From CAJVXI01 sp036444215 (GTDB taxonomy: Bacteria > Patescibacteriota > Minisyncoccia > UBA6257 > UBA9933), in assembly GCA_036444215.1 (NCBI GenBank), contig JAZGAA010000041.1, forward strand, positions 1 to 6,833: a DNA stretch of 6,833 nt. The letters are read 5' to 3'. A program made the position numbers and the translations under genes. Below are positions 4,416 to 6,833 of this stretch, piece by piece (the stretch's first letter is position 1; each line of letters begins with the position of its first letter). Under the pieces are notes generated by a model that saw nothing but the letters and a program-made list of their open reading frames with translations, did no database searches and was not told the DNA's origin.

Positions 4416-6833
4416 ATGAAATTCGTTCACTTACATACCCATAGCCACTATTCCCTTCTTGACGGTTTGGCAAAAATTGACGACTTAATTGCCTATGCTA
4501 AAGAATTAGGAATGAAAGCTTTGGCTTTAACTGACCATGGTAATCTCTACGGCACGATTGAATTCTATAAAAAAGCTCTCAAAGCCGAGATTAAACCAAT
4601 TTTAGGTGTGGAGACATATGTCGCTTTCCGCACTCGCTTTAACAAAGAACCAAAAATTGACGACAAATATTCTCACTTAACTCTTTTAGCGAAAAACCAA
4701 ACTGGCTGGCAAAATTTAATTCAATTAATTACCAAAGCCAACCTGGAAGGTTTTTATTATAAACCCCGGGTTGATAAAGATTTACTTAGAAAACATTCTA
4801 ATGGAATAATTGCTCTTTCCGGCTGCCCCAGCGGTGAAATTCCAAAGTTGCTTGCCAATAACAAATTTGAACAAGCGGAAAAAACTGCCAAGGAATACCA
4901 GGAAATTTTTGGTTCAGAAAATTTCTTTTTGGAAATTTATCATCATCCTAATATTCCGGATATTTCTAAAATTAATGACGGTTTAATTGAAATTTCCAAA
5001 AAAACCAACATTCCTTTAGTTGCCACCCAAGACATTCATTATCTTAAACCCGAAGATGCCGAATACCAGGATATTCTTTTGGCTGTCCAAACCGGCAACA
5101 AACTGGACGATAATGACCGCCTAACGCTTAAAGCTGATGATTTTTCAATGCGCTCAGCCGAACAAATGATTGAATTTTTTAAAGATTTACCTGAAGCAAT
5201 TGAAAATACGGTAAAAATTGCCGAACGTTGCGACTTAACTTTGCCGCTCCATCAAATTCTTTTACCTAATTTCGCACTTCCCGAAGATAAAAATGCCAAT
5301 CAGTATCTTAAAGAATTAATATCTGAAAGATTGCCCCAGCGCTTCCCCAAGTACGCGGACTTACGCGGACTTGACGCGGACTCACGCGGAAATGAAATAA
5401 AAGAACGATTAGAATATGAGTTGGGGGTTATTGAAAAAACGGGTTTTGCTGATTATTTCTTGATTGCTCAAGATATTGTAAATTGGGCAAAAAAGCGAGG
5501 TATCCGCTGTAACACCAGAGGAAGTGCCGCTGGCAGCTTGCTTTCTTATATTCTAAATATTACTGATATTGACCCTCTGAAATACGATTTATTCTTTGAG
5601 CGCTTTTTAAATCCGGAACGAATTTCTATGCCTGATATTGATGTTGATGTTTCTGACATCCGTCGTGATGAAATTTTTGCCTATATTCGACAAAAATACG
5701 GCGATGACCACGTAGCCCAAATCATTACTTTTGGGACAATGGCTGCTCGGGCCGCCATCCGCGATGCTGGCCGGGCTCTGGGAATGGCTTATAGTTTCTG
5801 CGACCAATTAGCTAAACTAATCCCATTTAACCAAAAATTAGACGAGTCGCTTGAAAATGTTAAAGAATTTAGCGACCTTTACAATAATAATCCGGATGCT
5901 AAAAAAATAATTGACGCGGCAAAACATCTGGAAGGCGTTGCTCGTCATGCCTCGGTTCATGCTTGCGGCGTGGTGATCTCCAAAGAACCGCTTACTCAAT
6001 ACGTACCGCTTCAAAGAGCGCCAAAAGACCAAAATATCATCATCACTCAATTTGAAATGTACAGCATTGAAGATTTAGGTCTTTTGAAGATGGATTTTCT
6101 CGGTTTAAAGAACCTAACCATTATTGAAGAAACTATCCGCTTAGTAAAAGAAATTAAAGACGAAGAGATTGATATCTCTAAAATTCCGCTTGATGATAAA
6201 AAAACTTTCAAGCTTCTTCAAGCCGGCGATACCACTGCTATCTTCCAATTAGAATCATCAGGAATGCGACGGTACCTTAAACAATTAAAACCAACCGAGT
6301 TTGAAGATATTATTGCTATGATTTCTCTTTACCGACCCGGCGCAATAGAACATATTCCTCAATATATTAAAAGAAAACATAAATTAGAAAAACCAACTTA
6401 TCTTCATCCAAAACTTGAGCCGATTCTCAAAAATACTTACGGTATCGGAATTTATCAGGAACAAATGATGAAGATTGCCCGCGATTTAGCCGGTTTCACT
6501 TTGGCCGAGGCCGACATATTAAGAAAAGCCATAGGGAAAAAAATAAAGTCCCTGCTTGATTCTCAAAAAGAAAAACTCATCAGCGGAATGCTGAAAAATA
6601 ATATTGATGAAAAAACTGCCAAAGCGATTTGGGAGTTGTTTCCTCCGTTTGCCCGTTACGGTTTTAATCGAAGCCACGCCGCCTGCTATGCTCTTATTGG
6701 TTATCAAACTGCTTATCTTAAAGCTCATTACCCCATTGAATTCACTACCAGCTTGCTTAATGCTGATGCCGGTGATATTGAACGGATTGCCTTCTTGGTT
6801 TCCGAAACCAAAAAATCAAAAATTGAGGTTTTG
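4416..6833 (+). CDS. dnaE: DNA polymerase III alpha subunit, first 806 residues (cut by window edge)
   Basis: This is the replicative polymerase, DnaE1 type. The N-terminal PHP domain begins HLHTHSHYSLLDG (residues 5-17), with further ligand-type residues D40/H41 (LTDHGNLYG), E66 (GVETYV), H176/H177 and D206/H208 (TQDIHY). These look intact, unlike the degraded E. coli PHP, so an intrinsic metal-dependent 3'-5' exonuclease is plausible. The polymerase core shows RGSAAGSLLSYIL, PDIDVDV with D409 and D411, KMDFLGL with D560, and AIFQLESSGM, RPGAIEHIPQYIKRK, YGIGIYQEQMM, FPPFARYGFNRSHAACYALIGYQTAYLK. Residues about 313-326 come from a GC-rich tandem repeat placed before IKERLEYELGVI. The ATG at 4416 gives the family N-terminus, without a Shine-Dalgarno. 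The fingers/OB/tau-binding end lies outside the window. It is transcribed divergently from rnhB. Confidence 0.97.
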   Translation, partial: MKFVHLHTHSHYSLLDGLAKIDDLIAYAKELGMKALALTDHGNLYGTIEFYKKALKAEIKPILGVETYVAFRTRFNKEPKIDDKYSHLTLLAKNQTGWQNLIQLITKANLEGFYYKPRVDKDLLRKHSNGIIALSGCPSGEIPKLLANNKFEQAEKTAKEYQEIFGSENFFLEIYHHPNIPDISKINDGLIEISKKTNIPLVATQDIHYLKPEDAEYQDILLAVQTGNKLDDNDRLTLKADDFSMRSAEQMIEFFKDLPEAIENTVKIAERCDLTLPLHQILLPNFALPEDKNANQYLKELISERLPQRFPKYADLRGLDADSRGNEIKERLEYELGVIEKTGFADYFLIAQDIVNWAKKRGIRCNTRGSAAGSLLSYILNITDIDPLKYDLFFERFLNPERISMPDIDVDVSDIRRDEIFAYIRQKYGDDHVAQIITFGTMAARAAIRDAGRALGMAYSFCDQLAKLIPFNQKLDESLENVKEFSDLYNNNPDAKKIIDAAKHLEGVARHASVHACGVVISKEPLTQYVPLQRAPKDQNIIITQFEMYSIEDLGLLKMDFLGLKNLTIIEETIRLVKEIKDEEIDISKIPLDDKKTFKLLQAGDTTAIFQLESSGMRRYLKQLKPTEFEDIIAMISLYRPGAIEHIPQYIKRKHKLEKPTYLHPKLEPILKNTYGIGIYQEQMMKIARDLAGFTLAEADILRKAIGKKIKSLLDSQKEKLISGMLKNNIDEKTAKAIWELFPPFARYGFNRSHAACYALIGYQTAYLKAHYPIEFTTSLLNADAGDIERIAFLVSETKKSKIEVL
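5353..5390. repeat. ACGCGGAC tandem repeat inside dnaE
   Basis: Four copies of acgcgga(c) lie at 5353, 5363, 5374 and 5384, at periods of 10, 11 and 10 bp. They are much more GC-rich than the gene around them. In frame they give YADLRGLDADSRGN (residues 313-326) between ERLPQRFPK and EIKERLEYELGV, a linker between the PHP and polymerase parts. As the period is not a multiple of three, each unit is read differently, yet the frame downstream is intact. Confidence 0.85.

Noticed and set aside
5353..5390. Frameshift or assembly error in dnaE
   Set aside because: Recognisable DnaE sequence continues in one frame on both sides, so the array is a clean in-frame insertion.
5607..6728. Three short minus-strand open frames
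   Set aside because: All lie opposite conserved dnaE motifs and have no independent signals.

Overview
The window is AT-rich bacterial DNA with core housekeeping genes and no phage, plasmid or transposase genes. The gene forms suggest a member of the Candidate Phyla Radiation (Patescibacteria, probably a Parcubacteria-like lineage). The pointers are an L32 protein beginning MGGVPVKHHTKSK, an SMC with an SPEERRIMIEEILGLREYQ segment, few Shine-Dalgarno sites, and many short degenerate repeats both between and inside genes. This assignment is inference from family resemblance; no phylogeny was run.

Layout. On the minus strand, read from right to left, rpmF (ribosomal protein L32), nusB (antitermination and rRNA transcription), rnc (RNase III) and smc (chromosome condensation, cut by the left window edge) form a tight co-oriented cluster. 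rpmF and nusB are 13 nt apart, nusB and rnc overlap, and rnc and smc are separated by a repeat. A candidate promoter lies at 3100-3128, so the operon message would start with a roughly 160-nt imperfect palindrome. Upstream, also on the minus strand, is an unrecognised 108-residue gene with its own near-consensus promoter, a perfect 19-bp operator-like palindrome between -35 and -10, the only strong ribosome binding site in the window, and its own terminator. Next is rnhB (RNase HII), then a divergent intergenic region, then dnaE (DNA polymerase III alpha, plus strand, cut by the right edge). The theme is ribosome and rRNA production plus chromosome replication, repair and segregation.

The main point of interest is the set of short repeats. 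At least five kinds are visible: a 14-bp-stem palindrome read in frame inside smc; a TAGTTACTAG-type array that supplies the rnc stop codon; a long AATTTGG/CCAAATT element in the rpmF leader, one 19-mer of which recurs exactly inside rnhB; further repeat-derived expansions inside rnhB, four in total; a GC-rich ACGCGGAC array inside dnaE; and GCGAATAAT palindromes before dnaE. In the coding cases the frame stays open and the extra residues fall in loops or linkers, leaving catalytic motifs intact. This looks like tolerated, ongoing spread of small elements through essential genes of a small genome.

Limits: family calls come from reading motifs by eye. Promoters and terminators are pattern matches. 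Comments that a repeat type is common in such genomes are recollection, not a search.
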